Part shown: positions 52,344 to 62,777 of the stretch, in pieces | How positions within the stretch are numbered: the first letter of the stretch is position 1 | Layout of the letters: each line of letters begins with the position of its first letter | NCBI GenBank assembly: GCA_023055505.1 | Contig: JALIRH010000001.1 | Location: 12,209,467 to 12,273,466 of the forward strand | DNA: 64,000 bases | Origin: Callipepla californica brunnescens | Lineage: Eukaryota; Chordata; Aves; Galliformes; Odontophoridae | Direction of reading: 5' to 3' | Notes under the pieces: model-generated | The model's input: only the letters and a program-made list of their open reading frames with translations | The model's database searches: none | Told to the model about the DNA's origin: nothing | Program-made: the position numbers and the translations under genes

Positions 52344-55300
52344 AAAAAAAATAAAGTATTCTTTTTCTGAAGTTATTGATCCAACAGTTCATATTATTTC
52401 ATGAGTCCAGCTACTGCATCATGATTACAGCAGAACGAGATAATGGCTACCAACGTGGCTCACAAGTTACACTGAAAAGGAAGTACATTTAAGTGCACAA
52501 CAATTTTTAAGCACTGACTTCTGATATTTCTAAAAATAGAGCTGAAAATTAAATTTAACCACTTTTACAGATAATGAAAGCAAAGTGGCCAGAATAAATA
52601 CAGTGAAGAAGGCTGCACACACAGCGTCTCCATTGCAGCTGGCACAAAGTCCTCTGTGTCCTGCCCCACATGGAGTCACACCTCTGCCCCTAGCCCTGGT
52701 CTGCTGAGCTGCACAGCTTGTGCAGCACACACTTGATAGCTATGTTCTGTGGGCTGAGAGGAAGTGGCTTGAAAGGTGAAACTGAGGGAGGGAGTGACAT
52801 CGTGCTGCGCAGCTGTGATAAGGCTGAGAGGAAGCTGAACAGCTTATTGCCAGTGTGTGATCCAAACCATTTGGACTGAAAGGGTCACACATAAAGCCAG
52901 CATTCCAAGAAGGGCCTGCTGAAAAAGCAAGACCTCTCTCACATCTGATAGATATCAATAGTTTTGTGGTCATTTTTCACACTTTGTACCTAATTTGAAT
53001 GGTGCAGAGGGGCTGCAAAGAAAATAGGAAGTATTTTTGTTCATGTTCTGATTAATCACTTGTTGGTGGTTGTCGCCTCTATGGGCTGTTTTTTTATTTT
53101 TAATTATAGAGATACCTCTGGATGCCACAAATAGACCGTGGCCCCATTGAATAAATTATTCTATTGCTAAGGCCATTGCTCTTAGCATTTGATTTTGCAA
53201 AAATTAGGAGAGAATCAAAGTATAACCAAATCGGAATTCCCGGTACGAATGAAGCCGAGTAAATGCTGTGCTTAAATCACTCACCATTTCCATACAGCTG
53301 TGTTTCAACTTGGAACTAAAGCATATCAAAGAGGCCATTTGCCAGCACAGAAAAGTGTGAAGGAAGTATAAAATAAATACAAAGCAGATAGCTAACAAAC
53401 TTCAGAAAGATGGTAGACATTGTAGAGTTGATTTAAAATCATAATTAGCTAACTATGAAATCAAGGCGTGGTTTTACAATGTGTTCATGTAATTATGAAG
53501 TATATGCAAGCATTTACATGATTCCTTCCTTCATTAACAGACATATTGCTGCTTAAGATTTAAACAGCAGTTAAAGGAAACTTCACAATCTTTGCTGTTA
53601 ATTTGCTCATCAGCCTTTATAAGGAGGAATTCCCAGTACATTTTTCCCCCCTCTTAACAGAAATCTTTAAGTAAATAGCAGTACCTGAGTGTTTGGAAAG
53701 CAATTTCAAGATGAAAAGCACTTTAGAGTTGGCAAATCTTGAACATGAATGTAGCTGCTAGTCAAAACACCTTCGAGCTGGATTTTTTTTTCTATTATTG
53801 AGAATAACCTTTAGTTTTCTTGTTCTGGGTTAAAACTGAACTGAGATGTTTTCCCGGTGCATATTTTACACTGTAGTACACGAACAACCAACAGTGTTAG
53901 AGAAGAAGGGCAAAACTGTTCAAAACTGTTCAGGTGTAAGTGACTCTCTACGAGGTAATAATTACTTCTGAAAGCAGCTCCTCCTTGTGCAAAATATGCT
54001 CTCAGTCAGTGCCTAAGAAAATTTATACACTGGATTTAAAAATGTTACTAGGACAAGAACAAATATCCCTGTACTTTTGAGAAGAAAGGATGCCCTAATT
54101 CTGCAGCACTTGCCTGACTGACCCGTTCCAGCACTCAGGTTTGCAAACTTTTTCCAAGTAAGGATCCTGTCTTTTCCTGAAAAGGAGCAGTAAAACTTGC
54201 TTTGAAATCATAAGATCACAATTTTGCAGGTGGAAACAATATAAAATCATATTCATTTTGCTGCCCTATTTCTGTTTCACTCATTCTCATGTGTAAAAAT
54301 AGCATATAACCAACATTTATTCTTCTGTAAAGAAACAGTGTCATCTTCATGAGGAAAATGAAATTAAAAGAAATAAGTCTGTGTTCAGCAACAAAGCATA
54401 CTTAGGATTCTCCCAGTTCTTTTTATTTTTAGGAACAGCAGACAGTTGTAGCTGAACAACTGAATCTACTTTATTTTGTTTAAGAATCCCATCATTTTAC
54501 CCTTAAACTGCAGCAAAACTTTTCTTGACTGGAAGCAGCCTGTTTCATCAATGTGGGCACACTTCTTTAATCAAACAGTGTATATGATATCACAGAATAG
54601 CTTTCAGAATGGCTCAAAGCACTCACAAAACTTAGTCTGGTAATACAGTACTAAGTACAAAAAAGTAGTAGGGGGATTAAGAATATTAAACCTGCTGTGT
54701 ATCCTAGCACTGCTTTTTATTTTCTAATTTTTTGCTTTTTTTAATTTTTTTTTTCTTGTTTTAATTACTTTATTCTCAAAGAATTGTAGGCAATCCTAGA
54801 AAGAGTAACAAAACAGCACAGGCAGCGTTCATTCAGGGTGGCCTAAATTCAGTTATTCATACAGAGTGCATAAAGGCACGCCCTTATCCCTTTGGCAGTT
54901 CTCTTCCTCAGAGATTTTTAAAGTATCTGCAAAACAGAACCCTCTGCTGCCAGTGCTGAGACCAACAGTGTCCTACTTCTGCCCCTTGTCACCTCTATTG
55001 AACAAAACATTGCGTGGGCCAGACACTCCAGCAGAGTGCGGTGGGAGACAAAAAAACTCAGCAAAGTAAAGCCAGATCACGGTAGAAATACCTCCCTGGT
55101 GAGAAGGAACAGAGGGGGGAAAACAAACCCCAGAATTCCTCATCTTTATTGTGTGCGGTTGTTCAGCATTTGGAAAGCTCAATAAAGAAGACAAGAATGC
55201 AAATTATTCCATGCTATTCAGAAAGATAACTGAGCAGCATTTTCAGAAAAAGAAGCATAACTATTTTTCCTCTATGCCATTTCAGATTTAGAATAAATAA

Positions 55301-55539
55301 AACTGACAGCTGAGGCAAAAGCGTTGATTCTCAACAGCTTCTTAAAAATACAAATACCATCTACAAAGCGTAGACCACTTTTTGTTCTATCCCGATGCTC
55401 AGCAATTGGTTCTCAATTTGTGGTACTACAAATACCTCCTAATACTGAAAATTCACCCAAAGGCCTGAGCACTGAGACGAAACTAAAAACAGCTGCACTG
55501 CCTAATGCCAAAGGCTTACCTAACCTGGTGATTGTACCC
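52344..55539. other. Intergenic; nothing recognised
   Basis: About 3.2 kb of AT-rich sequence upstream of CPED1, with T-rich runs near 54720-54770. No exon, repeat family or RNA gene seen. Confidence 0.5.
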
Positions 55540-57200
55540 AACAGCACTCGCTGGTTGCAGTGGTTTAACCCAGCTTGGCAGCACTCAGGTGTTTACTCGC
55601 TCTCCCCAGATAGGATGGAAGAAAGAATCGTAAAGGTAAAAGTGTGAGAACTTATGGGTTGACATAAAGACAGGTTACTAGTAGAGAAAAGCTGCAGGCA
55701 CGAACGAAGCAAACAAGGAACTCATTACTTCCCATCAGCAGGAAGATGTTCATCCACTTCCAGGAAAGCAGCTTTCCTTGTGGGTAATGGTTTCTTGGGA
55801 AGACAAATGGCGTAACTCCAAACGTTCCCCCCTTCTTCCTTCTCTACCCCAGTTTTCATTGCTGAGCCTTGCACCATATGGAATGGGATGTCCCTTTGGC
55901 CAGTTTGGGCCAGCTGTCCTGGTTCTGTCCCTTTCCACCTCCAGCTCCTTGCTGGCAGGGCAGCATGAGAAGTTGAAATGTCCTCAGATTTGGGTAAACA
56001 CTGCTCTGCAATAACTAAACATCTGCCTGTTACCTACAATCTTTTCATTAAAATCCAAAACATAGCATCATACAATCCCCTGTGAAGAAAACTAATTTTA
56101 TCCCAGCTAAAACCACAACAATATCCACCTCTTATTCCATACTGCTTATGTCACGCCCAGGACATGCGCTTTCCAAGACATCCTCATTAACAACCACCCT
56201 TTGATTAATACACAGATATCATTCCCTTGCTCGATGGACCACACCTGTGAAATGCCCACAAAACGTCTGCTGATTTCTTTCAGCCCGTAACTTAGTAGTG
56301 GTTTGGGACAGGAGAGGCAGTGTGTCGTGTGGAGTTACTGGGCATCAAAGACAGCTCACATCAGGTCAGTGCTGCACTCTTGCACTGCTCCTTGTGAGGC
56401 TCATCCTCTGTTGGTTGGAGTGGTTTCTGCTGGAAGACTTACTAAAATGTGCAACTTAGATCATGATTTACAACAATTTAAGGGCATATCCATTACACCT
56501 CTTGTCCTTTTGGACTAGGTCATGGAGTTTAATATTGCAGTGAACTCTTCTCTTGCTTCCAGCCTGGGCATGTCCATTGGCCACAGTTCCTTAGAGATGC
56601 TCCCCCTTCAGCATGGCCTTATCCATGAGCCACAGTCCCTTCAGAGTTGTACCTACTGTGTCATCAGCCACAGATGCTGTGAGGTCTATCTGTTGTGGTG
56701 TGCCAGGACACCAGAACTAATGGCCACAGCCACGTTGGGGTGCAGCTGCTGTGGCAAGGCCTGCTCTATTTGTCACAGTCCCCTCAGACACCTGCTGTGC
56801 CATGGTTTTACTAAAAGCTACAGATGCTCCGAGGTACTCTGGCACGGCCTTACCCATAGAAATGGATGTTGCAAGGTGTACCTCCTGCAGCACACACTTC
56901 TGCATGAGCACAGGTGCTCTGAGGTGTACCTGCACTGGAGTGAACTCTGGCCAAAGACGCTTTGGAGTGTATGTGCTCCCACATGGACTCATCCACAGCT
57001 CACATTTCCTCTGGCTTTGAGTTCAGTGTGAGTTCCAGCCTGCTCGCTACAGCAGCACACGGATGGCAGCGATGCCCTGGCCATCTGCCAGCCCAGGCTT
57101 ACAGCCACAGCTATTATCAAAATGTTTCCAAGCACAGCAAAACAAGATGATAAGGAGTAGAGCAAACAGCAGAAGCAAAAGCAGCCCCTAACAAGCACTG
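55540..57200 (+). mobile_element. Degraded endogenous-retrovirus-like (LTR) repeat
   Basis: The block TGCACCATATGGAATGGGAT, GTCCCTTTGGCCAGTTTGGG, CAGCTGTCCTGGTTCTGTCC, then CACTGCTCTGCAATAACTAA, AACATAGCATCATACAATCC and AATTTTATCCCAGCTAAAAC has the look of a widespread avian LTR/ERV 3' region that I recognise from chicken sequence. It continues into the tandem array at 56560-56960. No intact gag, pol or env frame is present. Exact family and borders are uncertain. Confidence 0.45.
56560..56960 (+). repeat. Degenerate tandem array, period about 42-50 bp
   Basis: Repeating motif GATGCTSYGAGGTNTACCTG with CCACAGTCCC and CATGGCCTTACCCATG spacers. GATGCTGTGAGGT lies at 56673, GATGCTCCGAGGT at 56823, GATGTTGCAAGGT at 56865 and GGTGCTCTGAGGT at 56913. 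The intervals are 150 (3 x 50), 42 and 48 bp. A 169-codon frame runs through it (56522-57031) giving repeated C(C/S)EVYL-type peptides; it may be open only because the unit is close to a multiple of three. Confidence 0.65.
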
Positions 57201-58340
57201 CAGTCTATCTCATGGTAAGACAAGCAAGCCTCATCACAAGCAGAGGAGCCTGTCAATTAGCAGCTAAACAGCTGTAACACCTATAAATTTGGTCTGATAC
57301 ACTCCACATTCCAATCAAATCTCTCATCTTGAAGCCTTCGTGCCCTACGTGTAGGGCTGTCACAGCCATACAGGAGCGATTCCCTTGTTATATACCTCTT
57401 GTAATTTCTAGCAATCAGAGTTCAGTGAGTTTTTGTTCCAGAGGTACGACTTCTGCATTTTGTGCCTTTGTTCATCTTGCTTCCCTTAGATTTTCAGTCA
57501 CATTTTACACTCATGTGAGCTACATGGCAAGTTTTGCAACATAAACACACAGTATATCCAGATCAGCTGCTTTTTTTTTCACTGTGGGCTGACCAGCTGC
57601 CCGTTACTTCTATCAAAAGACAAACCTTTTCCACAGAACTCGTGAGCTTACAGACAGAGTTTTATCTTGACTACTCTGCTCCTTTTCCAGACAGAAGCTC
57701 CAGCTACCTCATCTGTTTCTCAACCATGTCCGTTCTACAGCTTTGACTGCTTTCATCCTCCTGTGTGAGACCTCCCCTGTTTTACTACATTTTTGTGGAG
57801 GGGTGGACCTGAATTTTACATGACAGTAAAACCTAACTGCACCATCAATTTACACAGCGTAGAACTTGTTCTCTGTTTCATTCTTTATTTCCTACTAAGT
57901 CATCCTTAGCACCTGTCCAACCTGCTGCTGAGCACAGAAACAATGTTCCCACAGAATTCTTTCAGTAATTCCAAAATCACTTTAAACTCAGCAATAGAGA
58001 TTTCCTGCTGAGAGGATGCTGCTGTAGGTGAACTGGGAATTAAATGTTATTTTAATCTTACACACTATTTCACGTTACATTAACACATGTTGAATTGCAT
58101 CTTCCATTTGATGAGACAGAGTATCATGAGATTGTTTTGCTACTTTAACACTTCGTTTTCATTATGTTTGAGAACTCAGTGCAAGTGCAAACATTTTGTC
58201 ACTATTTACCCTCCTCTATCTTTTACGTTAAGCACTGAGTAGCAGAGACCACAGGACTCCCTTAGCAGCCTCCCCTTGTTGGGAATATTGGTAACTTACT
58301 CCTTTACTCTTTATTATTCAATTTTGCACATTTTGTAACA
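57201..58340. other. Intergenic; nothing recognised
   Basis: Mixed-composition sequence between the retrovirus-like repeat and a CR1 tail. Short frames only. Confidence 0.5.
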
Positions 58341-58424
58341 GAATCACAGAACTGTAGGGGTTGGAAGGGACCACTAGAGATCATCGAGTCCAACCCCCTG
58401 CCACAGCAGCTCCCTAGCCCAGGT
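58341..58424 (-). mobile_element. CR1 3'-tail fragment, reverse orientation
   Basis: GAATCACAGAACTGTAGGGG, TTGGAAGGGACCACTAGAGA, TCATCGAGTCCAACCCCCTG, CCACAGCAGCTCCCTAGCCC. Only the last ~85 bp of the element. Confidence 0.93.
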
Positions 58425-59248
58425 GTTTTCAGGTGTTTTGCAGTATGTTGCAGACTTACCTCTATAGGTGCTTCACTTTGAGAGCAACCTTCAAGCATCC
58501 TGCAGCACGAGCCCCAGTACTTGAATTTGTCTAACCTCCTATGCAATAAAGAAATCATTTAGCTTGTCTGTATCTTGTTAAATTTCAGTTCTTTTTGCAC
58601 TTTATCCACCTGCTGACCCACTGGCTTGTGACAGGCCTCCTGCAAAGGAGCAAACAAAAAGCGTTATGTACAGCTTGGACTGTTCTGCATGTCTGCCTTG
58701 CATGCTGCATTTCACTTTTGTCTTTTTCTATTTTCTTAGACACTAACAAGGACGAAGATAGCTTTTTCCCCCTCACACTGTCAGTTGAGACAGCAAATTA
58801 CTTTGCTAAAACCTGTAGATTTGCAGTCTCTGCACTGTCTTAGCTCCACCAGTGGAGGAGTCTGCTAGATAATGTCCCAATTCTTCATGCATTTAGTCCT
58901 TAGCTCGAGAGACCGAGTCATTGAGTCCAAGGGGAGCCGAGATTAACTACCGCCTGTTTAACTTCCCACAACGGCACCAGTTTCCAGCAGAACAAATAGT
59001 TTCTCTTATCTCTGTGGTCTCAATAGCGTCGCTCAAGATGAGATGTACTAGTCCTCAAGTATTTTTCTAGGCTGAGACCTCCACAGGAACACCCACACAG
59101 TGGGCTAATTCTCCAGTTTCAATGGGCTCTGGGTTACGCCGCCCTTTGGTGCTTTCTTTCCGATCAGCTTACATCCTATTCTTTCACCAAAGTCATGTTT
59201 TCCTTCTTTTTCCCATTTATTTTTCCTCAGTATACACACTGAAAATAT
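58425..59248. other. Intergenic; possible old LTR remnant, unproven
   Basis: 58900-59240 has more CpGs than its surroundings and, on the minus strand, TGGTGCCGTTGTGGGAAG. The first eight bases of that look like a tRNA-primer-site start, but the rest does not fit a tRNA I know. No other gene signal. Confidence 0.25.
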
Positions 59249-59640
59249 CCCTTCCCTTCCCTTTCCCTTCCTTTCCCTTTCCCTTCCCTTCCCTTTCCTT
59301 CCCTTTCCCTTCCTTTCCTTTCCTCTTTCCTTCCCTTTCCTTTCCTCTTTCCTTCCCCTTCCCCTCCCCCTCCCCTTCCCTCTTTCCTTCCCCTCCCCCT
59401 CCCCTTCCCCTTCCTTTCCTCCCCTTTCCCTTTCCCTTTCCCTTTCCCTTTCCCTTTCCCTTTCCCTTTCCCTTTCCCTTTCCCTTTCCCTTTCCCTTTC
59501 CCTTTCCCTTTCCCTTTCCCTTTCCTCTCCTCTCGTTTCCCCTTTCCCTTCCCTTCTCCTTTCCCCTCGTTTCCCCTTTCCCTTCCCTTCTCCTTTCCCT
59601 TCCCTTCCCTTCCCTTCCCCCTTTTCCCCTTTCCTTTTCT
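59249..59640 (+). repeat. 392-nt pyrimidine tract with perfect (CCCTTT)n core
   Basis: Only two purines in 392 nt (G at 59535 and 59569). The core 59422-59525 is about 17 uninterrupted CCCTTT units; flanks are CCCTT/CCTTT/CCCCT mixtures. On the minus strand the core is (GGGAAA)n, which satisfies the G3-N3 G-quadruplex rule many times, and the mirror symmetry also suits triplex DNA. The 187- and 202-codon frames over it (Pro/Phe/Leu one way, Gly/Lys/Glu the other) are artefacts. Confidence 0.97.
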
Positions 59641-60447
59641 ATTAACTGCTGTGATAGAAGTCTGCTCTCATTCTGGTTTAGGTAGAGCCTGCACTTTCTG
59701 CACATACTCCTAATACGAGTAAGTCTAACTCTTTTATCTCCTTGGCACTGTAGTTGTTTCAGTGCAAGACTGGGTTTGGAAGCATTTCCTGGAAAGCTAC
59801 CGTCAAGGTCCATGAAAAGCACCAAGACAGCTCAAAGAGAAATCCAGAGCTCACATGAAATCTTTACTCCAAATGGAAAGCGTATTTTTTCAGGGGTGGA
59901 AGGAAGGAGGAGGGAGAAAAAAAGGGAGTAATACCGTTCCTGTGCAGTGCTGCTGCCATACCAAAAAGCCATACAAAAACAACAGAAGGAAATTTTCTGT
60001 GAAAGGAAATCTACAAACTACATCCAAAAGAAACAAGCCAAAAGAAAATAAAAAGGAATTTTTTCCATGATATTCACGGCCAAAGGAATTACCTTTTAAG
60101 GGGCTCTCATTGAAAACTCAAGATTCCCAATCCCGTGCCACAACATGTGCAGCTGTGATTTACCAGGTCTTAAAGGGCCCGCGCATTCATTGGCCTCCCC
60201 TTAAGCTCCCTGACACGACCGTCCCCGTTAGGCACCTCCAGGGATCCACAGCTGCAGGAACTGCTCACCTCCGCACATCTTTCCTGAGCTGTGCTGACTT
60301 TTACATGGGAGCTACTGTTCAAGAAGGAAGATGGCAGGGATTTCTCCTGGAAACTTCGCTGTATTCTTCTGCAACCACGACAGCAACAACCCTTTTCTTT
60401 TTTTTGACAGACGTACGGAAACCATTCATTCCAGGAGTTAAGGTTGT
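59641..60447. other. Intergenic strip between ING3 end and the pyrimidine tract
   Basis: No recognisable gene or transposon. It lies just downstream of the inferred ING3 poly(A) site and so is where minus-strand transcription would terminate. Confidence 0.45.
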
Positions 60448-60453
60448 TTTATT
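60448..60453 (-). terminator. ING3: Candidate distal poly(A) signal of ING3
   Basis: Canonical AATAAA on the minus strand, about 0.75 kb after the ING3 stop. It is the only canonical hexamer I found between the stop-overlapping one and position 60400 in this orientation. The sequence just beyond contains TGTCTGTC, a modest GU-type element. Confidence 0.5.
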
Positions 60454-61207
60454 TTTACACCTAATACAATTCAAATTTAAAGGATTACTTGCACAAAAAA
60501 ATAAACACATTTGGTATAAAAATTTATCATCACTTTAACACCTTTTCTTCTTCTTATGGCCCGCACCTTCTCTGGAGCAGAAACATATAAGACTAATGGC
60601 ACAAGTTTGTTTTACTCTACAGCATTTTCCTTTGTTTTTACATACTCAAGTACCCTAGAGGACAACAGCCCGCTGTATACAAGAACCATTTTCTTCAGCC
60701 TGCTGAATTAATTTTCATAAAGAACCAAAGCTATAAAGGCATTTTAAAAATCATTGTCTTTTTTTTTGTTTCTTTTTTCCTAAGAAGCACTGACTTTTTG
60801 CACCATTTATATACATAGTGTTACATAACAGCTCTTGAGTACAGTACATGCAGCAGAATATATCTGTTGAATATAAAACATACATTTAAAATCTTGTCTT
60901 GTCAGAATTCTCCGTAGACTGGATAGTTGTAGAATGCCCACTGCTCAGAGAAAATGGTTTGATAGTACAAATGTCTGCTTACGTTGGCCACTGGAACAAC
61001 CCAAGGCTTGCTGGAATAGTGCTGCAGCACATCACTGCGCAGGAACAGCGCACATACAATGTTAAAACACAACCAGGAGTTCAAGATCTTATGACTGCTA
61101 TGTTAACCCTTTTAAGCGGTCGCAAGGAAGCGTGGTGGGGGTTCCTCCCCCCACTTGAGTCCCCTATAAAACCTTCAGAATGCGATTTGTTTTCCGGATG
61201 AAGATAT
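60448..61207 (-). other. ING3: ING3 3' untranslated region (inferred extent)
   Basis: Sequence after the ING3 stop codon on the minus strand, taken down to the first clear downstream AATAAA hexamer (plus-strand TTTATT at 60448-60453). No coding signal was seen. A 100-codon plus-strand open frame here (60899-61201) is antisense to the UTR and has no recognisable protein features. The true 3' end is inferred; cleavage would be expected 10-30 nt below 60448. Confidence 0.6.
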
Positions 61208-61212
61208 TTATT
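61207..61212 (-). terminator. ING3: AATAAA overlapping the ING3 stop codon
   Basis: The end of the reading frame is CAC AAA TAA followed by ATA, so a canonical AATAAA spans the last lysine codon and the stop. If used, it would give a 3' UTR of only about 10-30 nt. Whether it is used cannot be told from sequence. Confidence 0.4.
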
Positions 61213-61324
61213 TGTGCCTGCTGCCTCTCCTCTTCATGGCAGCCGTACACTGCGGGCAGTACCATTTCCCCTTCGGTGCTTCTGTCAGTCCAACACATCC
61301 ATAATGGAACCATTCGATGGGGCA
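61208..61324 (-). CDS. ING3: ING3 terminal coding exon: end of PHD finger and stop
   Basis: Last coding exon: acceptor TTTTTATAG, then 38 codons and TAA. The peptide starts [10 protein letters not shown], passes through the GKWYCPQC motif and ends in the basic tail MKRRGSRHK. It supplies Cys4, His5, Cys6, Cys7 and Cys8 of the C4HC3 zinc finger and the Trp (EWFH) of the methyl-lysine cage. Together the three exons give 115 residues of C terminus, consistent with a family member of about 420 residues. The basic tail after the finger is typical of ING proteins. The stop codon lies inside an AATAAA hexamer (see the separate entry). The gene runs on the minus strand toward CPED1. Confidence 0.97.
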   Translation of the reverse strand, partial: CPIEWFHYGCVGLTEAPKGKWYCPQCTAAMKRRGSRHK

Positions 61325-62738
61325 CTATAAAAACAGATTTTGAGAGAGGGTTTGGGATGTTGTTTTTTTTCTTAAATCGTAATCACATACAATTCTGTGA
61401 AAAGAAGTGCTAGTAGAAAGTAGAGGTTCTGCCTTTCATACCACACTGGCATAAAATGAAAGAACAAGGAGGAATCCAGAGCCGAACATACACTCAGCAG
61501 AACAAGGAATGCAACAAAAATTCTGGGAGTGATATAGAGACACATTTATATAGAAAACAAATTAAGCATACTGTGCTAATGAAAAATTTAGCCTGACTAC
61601 ACTTAAGATTACTGTTTTATCACTTACATCACTCACTTCTGCCTGAACCTCAGTCAGTACTGAATTACATTCACCTTTCTTTTAAAATTTGCAGTACTTG
61701 AATCAGACCGTTGGGATCAATACTGACACAGTCAGACGTTCCCAGAAATAAAGGGCATTTCAGGTATGTCAGACTTCCTCAGGAAGGAGAGAAGACTTCT
61801 AAATGAATCTGAACTGTGGGGCAGATGGGGAGAAGTTTCCTGAAGAATGCTTCAACTCGTAAGCACGTTAATTCCCATCATCATTTTCACACAGGTATTT
61901 AAGCCCCACTTCTCTCTTCCATGAACCTGGCACTACTGCTACTTCTAATGTTAACTGCAGACTTCTTCCCTTCTCTCCTTTACTCTGCAACTGATTTTCT
62001 GCACGATTCCTTTGCTATCTACACAAGTCATAAAAGACAAATAAGAAATAAAAATCCAAAGCAGTAAAAGCAAAATCTGTGAATATCAGAGTGATACATT
62101 CCCAATACTTATAGAGTTCTTCAAGGTTGGAACAGATCTTTATAAATTTGCTGCCACTCATAAAGAAAATCAGAAGTATGTATTTACAGTGTTTAAGACA
62201 GGGATGAGGTATGAATTATTCAAGTCTGTTTAATGCAAGTTCCATTTTTTAATTTTTGTCTGGGATTTTTACCCGATTAAAAAAAAAAAAGCCTTCCAAA
62301 CACAAAGAAGGTAGCAAGGGCAGTTTTGCTTAGAATGAAAGAGTTACACATACCTAAAGGTTCTTAACAGCAAGGTTTGCAGTTTCTGAATACTCTTGCT
62401 ACACAAAGTAATTGAACCTTATTGTGCTTAAGCAAGGAGAAACAAATGTAACTCCTATGTGGCTGGAAAGATTAACATTGAAAAATATTTTCTTTTATCT
62501 TTGCCTGTTCCCACCCATCCTGTATGTTCACGTCTGAAGTGAGGTAGGGGATTTGAATGGAAAAAAGAAAAATAATTATGTGTTTTTTACATATATACAA
62601 CGACAAAAAAAGAGCTGTCCTTGTCCATGTCTTCACTGAAACCAAAGACATAAGAAGCAGTACAGAAAAGTAACTCCTGTAAGCAATAGTTACATGCACA
62701 AGGCTTCTCTGAAGAACATTTTGAGCTTTATTACTTAC
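61325..62738 (-). other. ING3: ING3 last intron
   Basis: GT-AG intron between the 39-nt exon and the terminal exon, with GTAAGT at its 5' end and TATAG at its 3' end. It is AT-rich, with an A-run at 62279-62290. I see no further exon or recognisable repeat. Confidence 0.85.
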
Positions 62739-62777
62739 GTCTTGGTTATCACAGCCTACCATTTCGCCATAGGACAC
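62739..62777 (-). CDS. ING3: ING3 39-nt exon inside the PHD finger
   Basis: A 13-codon, phase-0 microexon. The reverse-strand acceptor CTCTTTTAATAG is followed by codons for VSYGEMVGCDNQD and then a strong donor GAC|GTAAGT. It joins the CICNQ of the upstream exon to the CPIEWFHYG of the downstream exon with no frame break, and so rebuilds an uninterrupted ING PHD core. It carries the third zinc-binding Cys (GCD) and the Met that contributes to H3K4me3 recognition in ING proteins. Because it is a multiple of three, skipping it would keep the frame but remove a zinc ligand. Confidence 0.96.

Noticed and set aside
58955..58985. Primer-binding-site-like TGGTGCCG on the minus strand
   Set aside because: Only the first eight bases fit; no LTR boundary or internal retroviral sequence follows.
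59122..59825. 187- and 202-codon open frames on opposite strands
   Set aside because: Both come from the (CCCTTT)n tract; low-complexity Pro/Phe/Leu or Gly/Lys/Glu peptide with no start context or domain.
60899..61201. 100-codon plus-strand frame
   Set aside because: Antisense to the ING3 3' UTR; no domain features.
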